Source: Pterois miles (taxonomy: Eukaryota > Chordata > Actinopteri > Perciformes > Scorpaenidae). Taken from it: 64,000 nt of DNA. The DNA lies in assembly GCA_947000775.1 (NCBI GenBank), contig CAMQGK010000638.1:18348501-18412500 (forward strand), in the 5' to 3' direction. This document shows positions 62,401-62,756 of this stretch, in pieces. Position 1 is the stretch's first letter; every line of letters begins with the position of its first letter. Position numbers and translations under genes: made by a program. Below the pieces are notes generated by a model. It was not told the DNA's origin, did no database searches, and saw only the letters and a list, made by a program, of their open reading frames with translations.

Positions 62401-62756
62401 AGGAAATCGTGGTTGGCCTCGGTAGAGAAGTTGAGGAACTGGAGGTTCGCTCCTGGGAAAAGAAGAAATATTGAGAAAGAGGTGGCAGGAAATTGAAAAG
62501 CAATGCTGTCGTCTCAGGCTCAGGCTCTAGCATCTAAATGAGTTTAAACATGCATATCTACAACAATGCAGTCCTACAATTTGTGTAACTGAAGGTTCTT
62601 GATTATGGACATGCTTTAAGAGCATTTCACGATGCTCACCATAACCAACTGGCAGGTAGATTCTCCAGGTACAGTCACTGTTGCTAGGGTAGTTGCCAGG
62701 GAAACCAGGGCTGAGAATCATGCCCTCCATCTCCTCCCGGATTCCTCCACATTGAG
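567..62756 (-). CDS. csmd2: csmd2, C-terminal part of the gene (31 exons, 5' end outside window)
   Basis: CUB and Sushi multiple domains protein 2, a giant single-pass type I membrane protein. Coding segments, in protein order: 62756-62640, 62452-62243, 60426-60238, 56461-56284, 54337-54192, 54113-54033, 52517-52404, 44201-44013, 42455-42309, 38931-38743, 37350-37165, 36988-36794, 36529-36356, 36260-36087, 35282-35109, 31626-31438, 30770-30597, 29414-29232, 23634-23458, 20939-20760, 20649-20476, 20292-20119, 17267-17194, 16084-15973, 15712-15533, 12391-12326, 10692-10531, 7505-7393, 6754-6667, 2296-2164, 726-567. Their 4,802 bases form one open frame ending in TAG. Three CUB and seventeen sushi domains are followed by a juxtamembrane region, a TM helix and a tail. 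The tail (RRPKVPFNGY, FENPMYDRN, STVCTAV) matches what I recall of CSMD2, not CSMD1 or CSMD3. Family members are linked to brain, synapse and complement regulation; the exact fish function is inferred. A teleost-specific second csmd2 copy cannot be excluded. Confidence 0.9.
727..2163 (-). other. csmd2 intron between TM and tail exons
   Basis: Phase 2 intron of 1,437 bp, donor AG|GTATGG. AT-rich. It holds one reverse-oriented fragment of the AGGGCTGTCAA repeat family (about 1716-1907). I see nothing else recognisable. Confidence 0.75.
1716..1907 (-). repeat. Fragment of the AGGGCTGTCAA transposon-like family, reverse orientation
   Basis: The stretch reads TTAACGCAAC, then TTTAACGCATTAA, then AAACTAGAAAACCTAAGGAA. 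Its last part is the reverse complement of the 25582-26130 copy around GGATTCCTTAGGTTTTCT. This is the only piece of the family in this orientation in the window. Boundaries are approximate. Confidence 0.6.
2164..2296 (-). CDS. csmd2: csmd2 exon: juxtamembrane segment and transmembrane helix
   Basis: Acceptor TCCTCCAG at 2304-2297, donor GTATGG at 2163. Begins with AG completing a GAG codon. It encodes a short extracellular stem (ESLVPPRVNSGYNFVSNSSS, with an N-glycosylation sequon NSS), then the hydrophobic helix AAAILVPFIAMIIAGFALYL, then the basic stop-transfer residues YKHR. This fixes type I topology: the CUB and sushi domains are outside the cell, the tail inside. The stem is shorter and different in sequence from what I recall of human CSMD2, whereas the helix is close to identical. 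Confidence 0.93.
3150..4350 (+). mobile_element. Degenerate non-LTR retrotransposon (LINE) fragment, interrupted by a SINE
   Basis: The plus strand encodes pieces of a reverse transcriptase of the L2/CR1/Rex1-like (Jockey) group: KILEKLFVKQLD, YQYGFRETRTTTSA, a decayed IDQKAFDPIDH palm block, YGIRRVTYSWLKSY and VTCGV. After the SINE the frame resumes with YFADDANLFCSRKNLKDVL, which holds the YxDD-type catalytic block in the form FADD. A C-terminal piece with KKGAIRIINKAGYCDHPNPLF follows, so part of the element between these blocks is deleted. There is no intact ORF; it is a dead 5'-truncated copy antisense to csmd2. The clade assignment is from motif memory. Confidence 0.75.
3613..3947 (+). 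mobile_element. tRNA-derived SINE inserted in the LINE, with target-site duplication
   Basis: The head GCTGCACAGTGGTGTAGTGG plus TTAGCACTGTTGC resembles a tRNA A box, and GTTTGAATCCGG resembles a B box. The conserved body GTTTGCATGTTCTCCCC, GGGTTTTCTCCGGG and CAAAGACATGCAGGTTAA follows, with a 3' end GGCTCCAGCCCCCC then GATAAGTGGCTGAAGATGGA. It is flanked by the direct repeat TGATATTTG at 3604-3612 and 3948-3956. A second copy lies at 50723-51047. This is a common fish SINE; I am unsure of the family name. Confidence 0.85.
5600..5624. repeat. (AAT)n microsatellite
   Basis: About eight tandem AAT units in the csmd2 intron. Confidence 0.9.
6667..6754 (-). CDS. csmd2: csmd2 exon: juxtamembrane region, third segment
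   Basis: Acceptor CCCTAG at 6760-6755 and donor GTGAGT at 6666. It starts in phase 0 with GTG TCC TAC (VSYISSSNSF), continues VYQGFVRGKGFGQFGLQRL and ends with a single G. It joins the preceding exon after GH and the TM exon as L-E-S. This is the end of a conserved region present in CSMD proteins between the last sushi domain and the membrane, with no named fold I can assign. Confidence 0.92.
6755..7392 (-). other. csmd2 intron, 638 bp
   Basis: Phase 0 intron (CAT|GTAAGT donor). It contains GT/AC-rich stretches (about 7260-7325) and no recognisable gene or transposon. Confidence 0.75.
7393..7505 (-). CDS. csmd2: csmd2 exon: juxtamembrane region, second segment
   Basis: Acceptor TTATAG at 7511-7506, donor CAT|GTAAGT at 7392. 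It begins with GA completing a GGA codon and encodes TYKKEEAQLLLQVHQIRG, then PVEIFVNKFKIDNWALDGH. It has no cysteines, unlike the sushi exons. This block is strongly conserved in CSMD proteins as I recall them. The length (113 bp) and phases fit both neighbours. Confidence 0.93.
8680..9725 (+). mobile_element. 3' fragment of a Rex1/L2-like LINE with its 3' UTR
   Basis: Decayed reverse-transcriptase C-terminal coding sequence: LIVDLRRAKT-like near 8755-8785 with a stop, then LRMFYDSVVISAFLFAFVCW, RLRVADANRLDKLIPKA and LDSLTAVSERRMLPKL (8934-9120). An AT-rich 3' UTR follows and ends with AATAAAGTATTTCTGGTTCTG, the usual tail form of such fish elements. There are multiple frameshifts and no intact ORF. 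It is antisense to csmd2. Confidence 0.7.
9825..9890 (+). mobile_element. Retrotransposon 3' tail with (ATCTT)n
   Basis: AATTTCCCCACTGTGGGAC, then TAATAAAGGAATATC, then repeated TTATC units. The same tail occurs at 52126-52200, and the SINE at 24329-24665 shares the CCCCACTGTGGGACTAATAAAGG part. This suggests SINE and LINE partners with a common 3' end. Confidence 0.65.
10531..10692 (-). CDS. csmd2: csmd2 exon: juxtamembrane region, first segment
   Basis: Acceptor TTTCAG at 10698-10693, donor GTAGGT at 10530. With the previous exon it reads LPVPGGVFAMNSLWRGSYEY, then LGKKQPAMLSITAFEPF, with an N-glycosylation sequon NGT, then DHSGVELRLAG. The DHSGVEL and KKQPAML blocks are hallmarks of CSMD proteins just before the membrane. 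It has no cysteines, so it is not a sushi domain; the fold is unknown to me. Confidence 0.93.
11470..12190 (+). mobile_element. AGGGCTGTCAA-family transposon fragment, interrupted by a SINE
   Basis: GCAATTCCAAGACTGTTAAGG to 11501, then after the SINE TATGTAGAAATAGTCAAG, GGGATTATCATAATATGGG, GAACCCATTTTCATTCAC and ATCTTGAGGTCAGAGGTCAA. These blocks recur in the same order at 19630-20000, and in part at 25880-26090 and 60895-60980. No coding sequence is visible, so it is a non-autonomous or decayed copy. Confidence 0.7.
11502..11814 (-). mobile_element. tRNA-derived SINE (second family), reverse orientation
   Basis: On the minus strand the head GGCTGTAGCTTAGTCCATAG resembles a tRNA A box and GGTTCAAGTCCCC a B box. 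The body has CTCTTGGGCACTGCCGAGG and GTGCCCTTGAGTAAGCCACC, and the 3' end carries GAATTTCCCCTCAGGGGATG, then AATAAAGTGTG and CTTCTT-type repeats. The same family lies at 24329-24665. The uninterrupted sequence of the host repeat at 19630-19700 serves as an empty-site comparison and defines the insertion limits to within a few bases. Confidence 0.8.
12326..12391 (-). CDS. csmd2: csmd2 exon: 22-residue linker after sushi 28
   Basis: Small 66-bp exon, acceptor TTCTTCAG at 12399-12392, donor CCAG|GTAAT. It encodes DNRPSGKSPVGTVQEPPSKL followed by P and part of V: a proline- and charge-rich linker between the last sushi domain and the juxtamembrane region. Both flanking introns are phase 1 and the length is a multiple of three, so skipping it would keep the frame. 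It is identified by fit of phase and by similarity to the RPSG linker I recall from CSMD2. Confidence 0.88.
12392..15532 (-). other. csmd2 intron, 3,141 bp
   Basis: The right half is a decayed DNA transposon (about 13972-15033) with other remnants at 13790-13900. The stretch 12392-13790 has an A-run at 13018-13030 and a GT run near 13340; no gene is visible. Confidence 0.7.
13972..15033. mobile_element. Decayed hAT-like DNA transposon with imperfect terminal inverted repeats
   Basis: The left end reads AAGGTCTGAAATAATTTTTT, then CCACTGCCTGCCAC. The reverse complement of the right end reads CAGGGTCTGAATTTAGCACC, then TGCCACC. Internal sequence near 14885-14925 (AACCGATTCTCTATTCCCAT) looks like the terminus of a further element. 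No transposase reading frame is left. The superfamily is a guess from the CAGGG start. Confidence 0.5.
15533..15712 (-). CDS. csmd2: csmd2 exon: sushi domain 28
   Basis: Last sushi (CCP) domain. It starts HHCSQPELPAQSDV, then YTLIYTCQPGFYLAGG, HRTCRSDGSWTG and PPLCA. All four cysteines and the tryptophan that define the fold are present. Acceptor TTCTTCAG, donor GCAG|GTAGAAAC. The domain lies on one exon with phase 1 introns on both sides, the usual design for sushi modules. This exon lies in a third reading frame that contains in-frame stops outside the exon, so a simple long-ORF scan misses it. Confidence 0.94.
15973..16084 (-). CDS. csmd2: csmd2 exon: sushi domain 27, second half
   Basis: It encodes ISSTVFFSCRKGYLLQG, then SRTCLPNLTWSG and PECI with cysteines 2 to 4 of the domain and a sequon NLT. 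Acceptor CTCTTACAG, donor ATTG|GTAAGT. It starts in phase 0, joining the 17194-17267 exon after GYQ. Sushi 27 is one of two sushi domains in this window split across two exons. Confidence 0.94.
16150..16440 (+). repeat. Corrupted copy of the second SINE family, homopolymer-rich
   Basis: The order of blocks follows the SINE at 24329: GTAGTTAGTCCGTAAGGACT, CCCATGGAC, ATTACCTCTTGGGACTGG, then AAGGCAAAAAACCCC and AACTTGGGGGC. But runs of G, C, A and T are lengthened throughout, ending in repeated GGGGGAAAAAAA blocks and about 18 T. This looks more like poor consensus than natural decay. Confidence 0.55.
16596..16905. mobile_element. hAT-like miniature inverted-repeat element
   Basis: The left part has AGACAATTAGTCAATTAGAC and ATAATCAGTTGTTTCAGGCA. 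The right part has ACTAACTGATCAGTTGATTC and ATCAGCAGATCAATTAATAA, giving an imperfect palindrome as in the GATTAATCGATTA type of fish elements. It is noncoding. A related fragment lies near 31150-31240. Confidence 0.5.
17194..17267 (-). CDS. csmd2: csmd2 exon: sushi domain 27, first half
   Basis: Short 74-bp exon. With one base from the previous exon it reads DPTHTTCGDPGSPLFG, then NQNNSQGYQ, carrying cysteine 1 and a sequon NNS. Acceptor GTTTCAG, donor CAG|GTGTGA (weak). It ends exactly on a codon. Identified by the DPT-TTC-DPG block, the fit of phase and the clean join to ISSTVFFSC. Confidence 0.93.
17620..17760 (-). repeat. tRNA-derived SINE-like fragment
   Basis: The minus strand reads ACATTGGTAGAGCAGACGCC, then CCATGTACTAAGGCTGAGTC and CGGCTCCGGGTTC, an A-box and B-box arrangement seen in fish tRNA-derived repeats. 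The plus-strand neighbour CAAGGGAGACCTGGCCAAGA is another common fish repeat piece. It does not fold as a complete tRNA gene by eye. Boundaries are approximate. Confidence 0.45.
19570..20060 (+). mobile_element. AGGGCTGTCAA-related transposon fragment, uninterrupted copy
   Basis: Ordered blocks GGTCTGGGGTCCTC, TTCCTGCATTCTGGTGA, GCAATTCCAAGACTGTTTAG, TATGCAGAAATATTCAAA, GGGATTAACATAATGTGGGC and ATTTTCATTCACATATCTTA. It matches 11470-12190 without the SINE, and its first blocks recur at 43230-43300. Confidence 0.65.
20119..20292 (-). CDS. csmd2: csmd2 exon: sushi domain 26
   Basis: One-exon sushi domain: VFCGDPGMPAQGRREDRG, then YLSSVSFSCYPPLVLVG, RYCQYDGTWSG and PSCI. Four cysteines and the tryptophan are present. 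The segment after cysteine 2 is YPPLVLVG in place of the common xxGY, a variation that I also recall at this position in CSMD2. Acceptor CTCCAG, donor ATAG|GTAAGC. Confidence 0.95.
   Translation of the reverse strand, partial: PCSVETQACQPRGGGRTEDSPICPLYPSLVTLPSSWSAPPRDIVSMMAPGVAHNPLA
20476..20649 (-). CDS. csmd2: csmd2 exon: sushi domain 25
   Basis: AIVCGPPPVIPNGQVVG, then ISYSCNQGYQLSLP, LTCQGNGNWSG and PQCF: a complete sushi domain with a sequon NWS on its tryptophan. Acceptor CTTTGTAG, donor TTCC|GTAAGT. It ends with C, which with CC of the next exon makes the proline of PVFCGDPG. Only 110 bp separates it from the sushi 24 exon. Confidence 0.95.
20760..20939 (-). CDS. csmd2: csmd2 exon: sushi domain 24
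   Basis: INCGDPGVPANGVRMGND, then VSFQCSPGFTMDADRAS, LICTKDRTWNST and PLCK. Complete sushi domain with sequons NHT and NST. Acceptor TTTCTGCAG, donor AAAG|GTAAAG. Phase 1 on both sides. The CTKDRTWN block is a recognisable CSMD signature at this position. Confidence 0.95.
20940..23457 (-). other. csmd2 intron, 2,518 bp
   Basis: Phase 1 intron. The region 21340-22560 has a different base mix and several short open frames but no protein I recognise; a decayed transposon is possible. A stretch at 22840-23110 may be a LINE remnant. No host gene is seen. Confidence 0.65.
22840..23110 (+). repeat. Possible Tx1/L1-like LINE remnant
   Basis: The plus strand could encode EEAGSLSDLYLPGSLGSV, then QQLSILCETL, which resembles the segment with a DLY block near the C-terminus of fish L1/Tx1 elements. 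Weak similarity, judged by eye only. Confidence 0.3.
23458..23634 (-). CDS. csmd2: csmd2 exon: sushi domain 23
   Basis: ISCGNPGTPRNAQILIHDG, then ITYACREGYYSTGLLT, RHCTVNGTWTG and PECS. Four cysteines, the tryptophan and a sequon NGT are present. Acceptor TTGTCAG at 23641-23635, donor TCCG|GTAATT. The ACREGYY and RHCTVNGTW blocks fit CSMD2 at this position. Confidence 0.95.
24066..24900 (+). repeat. Dispersed fish repeat interrupted by a SINE
   Basis: Starts CCCGGTCTCACAGGAAGG, then GGACATTCTGCGTGTCATGA and TTAGGTTTAGGCAACAAACC. After the SINE and an unrelated AT-rich piece it seems to resume near 24740-24860 (CAGAAATGTCACTAAAAAAC). I recall this type as a common noncoding repeat of fish but cannot name its class. 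Confidence 0.45.
24329..24665 (+). mobile_element. tRNA-derived SINE (second family), complete copy
   Basis: The head GCGGCAGTAGCTCAGTCTGT, then AGGGAGTTGG, gives a good tRNA A box; GGTCACCGGTTGGATCC is a B box with one change. The body has TTACCTCTTGGGCACTGCCG and GTGCCCCTGAGCAAGGC. The 3' end is TTCCCCACTGTGGGACTAAT then AAAGG, and the tail is (CTT)n at 24641-24662. The 3' end matches the LINE-type tails at 9825 and 52126, which suggests shared retrotransposition machinery. Confidence 0.85.
25582..26575 (+). mobile_element. AGGGCTGTCAA-family DNA-transposon-like element
   Basis: The left end AGGGCTGTCAACCACTTAAC and the right end TTAACTCTGACAGCCCC form imperfect inverted repeats. Near the left end is CGCGATTAATCGCATGG. 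The inner blocks are shared with 60533-61078 and partly with 11470-12190. The part 26140-26520, with A- and T-runs, appears to be a further insertion or poor sequence. It is noncoding: a miniature or decayed copy. Confidence 0.7.
27560..27770 (-). mobile_element. 3' end of an RTE/Rex3-type LINE
   Basis: The minus strand reads GGACGTCCTACTGGAGGCC, then GGAGCAGACCCAGAGGGC, CATCTGGCCTGGGAACGCCT and TGGGATTCCTTATGAGGAGC, ending with GGTGGAAAATGAATGGATGG. This is the typical end of fish RTE-type elements with a GGAT-repeat tail. The plus-strand stretch 27785-27930 (GGATCCTAATCAGGTTCCTG) looks like another part of such an element in the opposite orientation. Confidence 0.7.
29232..29414 (-). CDS. 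csmd2: csmd2 exon: sushi domain 22
   Basis: With the previous exon it starts SGESAGLCGDPGIPVHG, then VRFSCEPGYTLKG, RTCLTNGTWLG and PECH. Complete sushi domain with a sequon NGT. Acceptor TTTCCAG at 29421-29415, donor CACG|GTAAGA. It has a longer lead before cysteine 1 than its neighbours, as I recall for the same domain in CSMD proteins. Confidence 0.95.
29415..30596 (-). other. csmd2 intron, 1,182 bp
   Basis: Phase 1 intron. It has a C-run at about 29560-29570 and a GT-rich stretch near 29990-30060; no gene or clear transposon. Confidence 0.75.
30597..30770 (-). CDS. csmd2: csmd2 exon: sushi domain 21
   Basis: VLCDRPSMPPYAQISGDR, then IRYSCIGQRTIIGNTT, RMCQLDGQWSG and PHCS. Four cysteines, the tryptophan and a sequon NTT are present. 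The segment after cysteine 2 is IGQRTIIG and lacks the usual GY. Acceptor GGACAG, with a modest pyrimidine tract; donor TCCG|GTATGG. Confidence 0.94.
30771..31437 (-). other. csmd2 intron, 667 bp
   Basis: Phase 1 intron. The stretch 31130-31240 resembles the hAT-like miniature element at 16596-16905. Nothing else is recognised. Confidence 0.7.
31438..31626 (-). CDS. csmd2: csmd2 exon: sushi domain 20
   Basis: VNCTEPGHVENSIRQVLPSG, then FQTTVSYRCNPGYYLLG, ISCQGDGTWDRS and PKCL. Complete domain, longer than its neighbours before cysteine 2, with a sequon NCT. Acceptor TTCTCCAG, donor CTGT|GTGAGT; the final T joins TG to form leucine. The PSGPHRYSFQTTVSYRC block is characteristic of CSMD. Confidence 0.95.
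31627..35108 (-). other. csmd2 intron, 3,482 bp, no repeats recognised
   Basis: Phase 1 intron with no transposon I can name and little simple repeat. Short open frames exist on both strands but none looks like a protein. The absence of repeats over this length contrasts with most other introns here. Confidence 0.65.
35109..35282 (-). CDS. csmd2: csmd2 exon: sushi domain 19
   Basis: ITCGHPGNPTYGMTQGTQ, then NLNDAVRFVCNTGYVLQG, SSCQANGQWSN and PRCK. Four cysteines and the tryptophan are present. Acceptor TTCCCAG, donor AAAA|GTAAGT; the final A plus TT makes the isoleucine of IVNCTEPG. Confidence 0.95.
35283..36086 (-). other. csmd2 intron, 804 bp
   Basis: Phase 1 intron containing a hAT-like miniature element at about 35328-35541. 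No gene. Confidence 0.7.
35328..35541. mobile_element. hAT-like miniature inverted-repeat element
   Basis: The left end has AGGGCTTTCCTTGACTGAAG, then TTAGTCGACTAACAATCGAC. The right end, reversed, reads AGGGCTGACCCCCTCTTAGT, then CGAATAGTCC. The imperfect inverted repeats with AGTCGA cores are typical of fish noncoding hAT relatives. No target-site duplication was found by eye. Confidence 0.5.
36087..36260 (-). CDS. csmd2: csmd2 exon: sushi domain 18
   Basis: GHCGTPESIVNGQIIGENY, then RGSVVYQCNPGFRLIG, RICEQDHRWSG and PVCV. Complete sushi domain on one exon. Acceptor CATAG at 36265-36261, donor GTCC|GTGAGT. It has no long ORF extending past the exon on the left side, so it is easily missed. 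The intron to sushi 17 is only 95 bp. Confidence 0.95.
36356..36529 (-). CDS. csmd2: csmd2 exon: sushi domain 17
   Basis: ISCGDLGTPPNGNKIGTLT, then GATAIFSCNTGYTLVGS, RECMSNGLWSG and VQCL. Four cysteines and the tryptophan are present. Acceptor ATTTCAG, donor CTCG|GTGAGA. The GTLTVYGATAIFSC block is close to identical with that in CSMD proteins as I recall. Confidence 0.95.
36794..36988 (-). CDS. csmd2: csmd2 exon: sushi domain 16
   Basis: VTCPDIGHSAVEHGRWRLIY, then MMLICDPGYYYRGQRV, IRCQANSTWNYP and PVCE. A longer sushi domain (65 codons) with an EHGRWRLI insert before cysteine 2 and a sequon NST. Acceptor TTTTTAG, donor GAGA|GTAAGT. The insert is typical of this CSMD position. Confidence 0.95.
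37165..37350 (-). CDS. csmd2: csmd2 exon: sushi domain 15
   Basis: MSCGMPVPPINGSIVGQDF, then ATYQCNPGFRLTGPVTT, VTCQESGRWSPI and PRCV. Complete sushi domain. Acceptor CCTTCTAG, donor GTTC|GTGAGT; C plus CG makes the proline of PVTCPD. Confidence 0.95.
37351..38742 (-). other. csmd2 intron, 1,392 bp
   Basis: Phase 1 intron, no recognisable gene or transposon; short T-run near 38142-38151. Confidence 0.7.
38743..38931 (-). CDS. csmd2: csmd2 exon: sushi domain 14
   Basis: First of the fifteen tandem sushi domains, directly after CUB14. AYCSPPNNPVNGTVHTL, then TLRFSCDQGFRLIGQSS, ATCTRTPQGIYQW and PLCQ, with a sequon NGT. Acceptor TTTCATAG, donor CAAG|GTGAGA. The TPQGIYQW stretch replaces the usual DGxW and is shared with the same CSMD position. 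Confidence 0.95.
39571..40330. repeat. Probable dispersed fish repeat, class unknown
   Basis: Contains GCTGGTACTTTAAAAAAAAC, TTGGCAGGTGATTGGATGAA, CCATCTGCCAATCAAACTCT and AACATCTTCTCCCTCAAGAA, then GATTGGTCCGTGCTCTGGCT and TGATCCTTTGATTCTCGTGA. I recall such blocks as recurring in fish genomes. No protein frame is preserved and the ends are uncertain. Confidence 0.4.
40872..40895. repeat. (G)24 homopolymer
   Basis: A run of 24 G, a likely site of length error in sequencing. Confidence 0.9.
42309..42455 (-). CDS. csmd2: csmd2 exon: CUB domain 14, second half
   Basis: PSRQSPLLITLSGNYSNPLS, then ITSSSNKVYLHWSFDHT and SHKGFRIRYS. This is the C-terminal half of the last CUB domain, with the GNYS sequon and the GFRIRYS end strand. 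Acceptor CAACCCAG, donor TCAG|GTGAGT. Phase 1 on both sides. Confidence 0.95.
42456..44012 (-). other. csmd2 intron inside CUB14, 1,557 bp
   Basis: Phase 1 intron splitting CUB14 after IFD. It contains a small AGGGCTGTCAA-related fragment (43215-43320). The stretch 42890-43140 is unique-looking sequence noted under findings. Confidence 0.7.
43215..43320 (+). repeat. Small fragment related to the 19570-20060 element
   Basis: GGTCTGGGGGTCCTCACCCT and TTCCTGCATTCTGGTGACTT match the start of the copy at 19570-19640. Confidence 0.5.
44013..44201 (-). CDS. csmd2: csmd2 exon: CUB domain 14, first half
   Basis: TCPMNEILTASTGVIMSQSP, then FESCSWVVKVEPGYNIT, VEHFQTSRQFDELEIFD. It has the two cysteines of a CSMD CUB domain and the acidic DELEIFDG stretch near the usual calcium site. 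Sequon NIT. Acceptor CTCAACAG, donor GATG|GTGAGA. It joins the second half as IFDGPSRQSPLL. Confidence 0.95.
45644..45683. repeat. (TG)n microsatellite
   Basis: About twenty TG units. Confidence 0.9.
46706..46747. repeat. (TA)n microsatellite
   Basis: About twenty TA units, slightly interrupted at the left end. Confidence 0.9.
48737..48776. repeat. (GT)n microsatellite
   Basis: About twenty GT units followed by a G-rich stretch. Confidence 0.9.
49064..49247. repeat. Perfect tandem duplication, two copies of 92 bp
   Basis: The unit begins TTCTCACCTTGTCCAATCTT and ends CTCAGCTCCTTCAGCTT. The copies are 49064-49155 and 49156-49247, with no difference that I can see between them. The unit is pyrimidine-rich and noncoding. 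Confidence 0.9.
50723..51047 (+). mobile_element. tRNA-derived SINE with perfect 11-bp target-site duplication
   Basis: Same family as 3613-3947. The head has GCTGCACGGTGGTGCAGTGG, then TTAGTGCTGTCGCC and a degenerate B box CCGGTTGGAATC. The body has GTTTGCATGTTCTCCCTG, CCAAAGACATGCAGATTAGG and GGTCCAGGGTGAACCCCGCC, and the 3' end is GATAAGCGGTTGAAGATGG. It is flanked by ACATACTTTGT at 50712-50722 and 51048-51058. Confidence 0.9.
51690..52202 (+). repeat. Composite of retrotransposon pieces ending in (ATCTT)n
   Basis: 51690-51830 has AAAGGTTGCAGGCTCAGTCC and CACTGAGGTGTCCTTGACCA, typical of a tRNA-derived SINE body. The next part (AGGGTGCAGTCAGCGATTCC) looks like another element. The end, 52126-52200, is GAATTTCCCCACTGTGGGAC, then CAATAAAGGAATATC and repeated TTATC units, the same tail as at 9825-9890. 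Confidence 0.55.
52404..52517 (-). CDS. csmd2: csmd2 exon: sushi domain 13, second half
   Basis: DIVRYRCLPGYQLSGNS, then LTCRLGTHLEFEGPPPSCD, with cysteines 2 to 4. Acceptor CTGTTCAG, donor GATG|GTGAGT. With the preceding exon it reads EFKIGDIVRYRC, a junction that fits CSMD proteins as I recall. The exon has no long ORF around it. Confidence 0.94.
52518..54032 (-). other. csmd2 intron inside sushi 13, 1,515 bp
   Basis: Phase 1 intron with an (AAT)n microsatellite at 53398-53429 and an A-run near 53672-53684; no gene. Confidence 0.7.
53398..53429. repeat. (AAT)n microsatellite
   Basis: About ten AAT units. Confidence 0.9.
54033..54113 (-). CDS. csmd2: csmd2 exon: sushi domain 13, first half (81 bp)
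   Basis: Small exon reading AYRLQFCLPPPIIPNAEI, then LMASKEFKI, holding cysteine 1 of sushi 13. Donor ATAG|GTAGGT is good; the acceptor CTCAATAAAG is weak, with a pyrimidine tract broken by purines. I found it because the frame from CUB13 to the next exon lacked the YxLQxC segment expected in CSMD. Both junctions fit: SYQ-A-YRLQ and KI-G-DIVRYRC. Skipping would keep the frame. Confidence 0.88.
54192..54337 (-). CDS. csmd2: csmd2 exon: CUB domain 13, second half
   Basis: Its first G completes the tryptophan codon of ITVW; then DGPQETARKLGVFTDG, STSNQVLIRFRSNTEKGG and LFRISYQ. Acceptor CTTTTTAG, donor CAAG|GTATGT. The 146-bp length gives phase 2 at the start and phase 1 at the end. It is only 78 bp from the next exon. 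Confidence 0.94.
54338..56283 (-). other. csmd2 intron inside CUB13, 1,946 bp
   Basis: Phase 2 intron. A-run at 55108-55127. The segment 54640-54900 is GC-richer, unique-looking and noncoding as far as I can see. Confidence 0.7.
56284..56461 (-). CDS. csmd2: csmd2 exon: CUB domain 13, first half
   Basis: PCGGNITSDNGTIFSPGYP, then SADCSWLITVATGFGIKINF and HDFITVW. It has the two cysteines of CSMD CUB domains, sequons NIT and NGT, and the DFITVWDG acidic strand. Acceptor CCCTCAG, donor TCTG|GTAAGA. Phase 1 in, phase 2 out. Confidence 0.95.
56462..60237 (-). other. csmd2 intron, 3,776 bp
   Basis: Phase 1 intron. Contains a LINE fragment (57640-58210), an A-run at 58640-58657 and a CCCTAACC-rich stretch near 58925-58985 typical of fish repeats. 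No host gene. Confidence 0.7.
57640..58210 (+). mobile_element. L1/Tx1-type LINE fragment (ORF2 C-terminus)
   Basis: The plus strand encodes, after YGNVQEF in place of the usual CPxVQxFW, the blocks MDPAVHLLNDDSCLSLTDK, RLAGLTAAKKIVVQLWK and, after a frameshift, LISKLKDLLSKLGCF. LTAAKK and LLNDDS are typical of the C-terminal end of fish Tx1/L1-like ORF2. It is truncated on both sides and frameshifted, so inactive. Confidence 0.65.
60238..60426 (-). CDS. csmd2: csmd2 exon: sushi domain 12
   Basis: YELQECPDPEPFRYGVVVG, then ISFECLPGYQLMGYS, LTCEHGTTRNWDHP and PRCE. Four cysteines; the tryptophan sits in RNWDHP. Acceptor CCCTCAG, donor GAAG|GTAAGT. It lies between CUB12 and CUB13, and the join CE-V-PCGGN fits. 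Confidence 0.95.
60427..62242 (-). other. csmd2 intron, 1,816 bp
   Basis: Phase 1 intron with a copy of the AGGGCTGTCAA family (60533-61078). The rest (61090-62240) is AT-rich with no gene. Confidence 0.7.
60533..61078 (+). mobile_element. AGGGCTGTCAA-family element, short copy with both ends
   Basis: The left end AGGACTGTCAATTGATTAAA and the right end TTAACATTGACAGCCCTT are imperfect inverted repeats. Inside are TTAATCGTGATTAACTGCA, AACAACACAAAACAGTGATA and GGTACCCATAGAACCCATTT, shared with 25582-26575. It is noncoding. No exact target-site duplication was found by eye. Confidence 0.7.
62243..62452 (-). CDS. csmd2: csmd2 exon: CUB domain 12, second half
   Basis: ANLQFLNFSTEANHDFLEI, then NGPLDTSAVIGRFSG, LTTSHETTIYFHSDHSQN and PGFRFEYQ. 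It holds the acidic DFLEIRNG strand and a sequon NFS. Acceptor TTTCCCAG, donor CAAG|GTAAGA. It joins sushi 12 as EYQ-A-YELQEC. The exon lies in a minus-strand frame that is closed just outside it. Confidence 0.95.
62640..62756 (-). CDS. csmd2: csmd2 exon: CUB domain 12, first half (most 5' exon in window)
   Basis: QCGGIREEMEGMILSPGFPG, then NSDCTWRIYLPVGY. Both CUB cysteines are present. Acceptor CTGCCAG at 62763-62757, donor TATG|GTGAGC. It begins with CT, so the codon is completed by one base from an exon beyond the window, expected to encode sushi 11. Confidence 0.94.
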
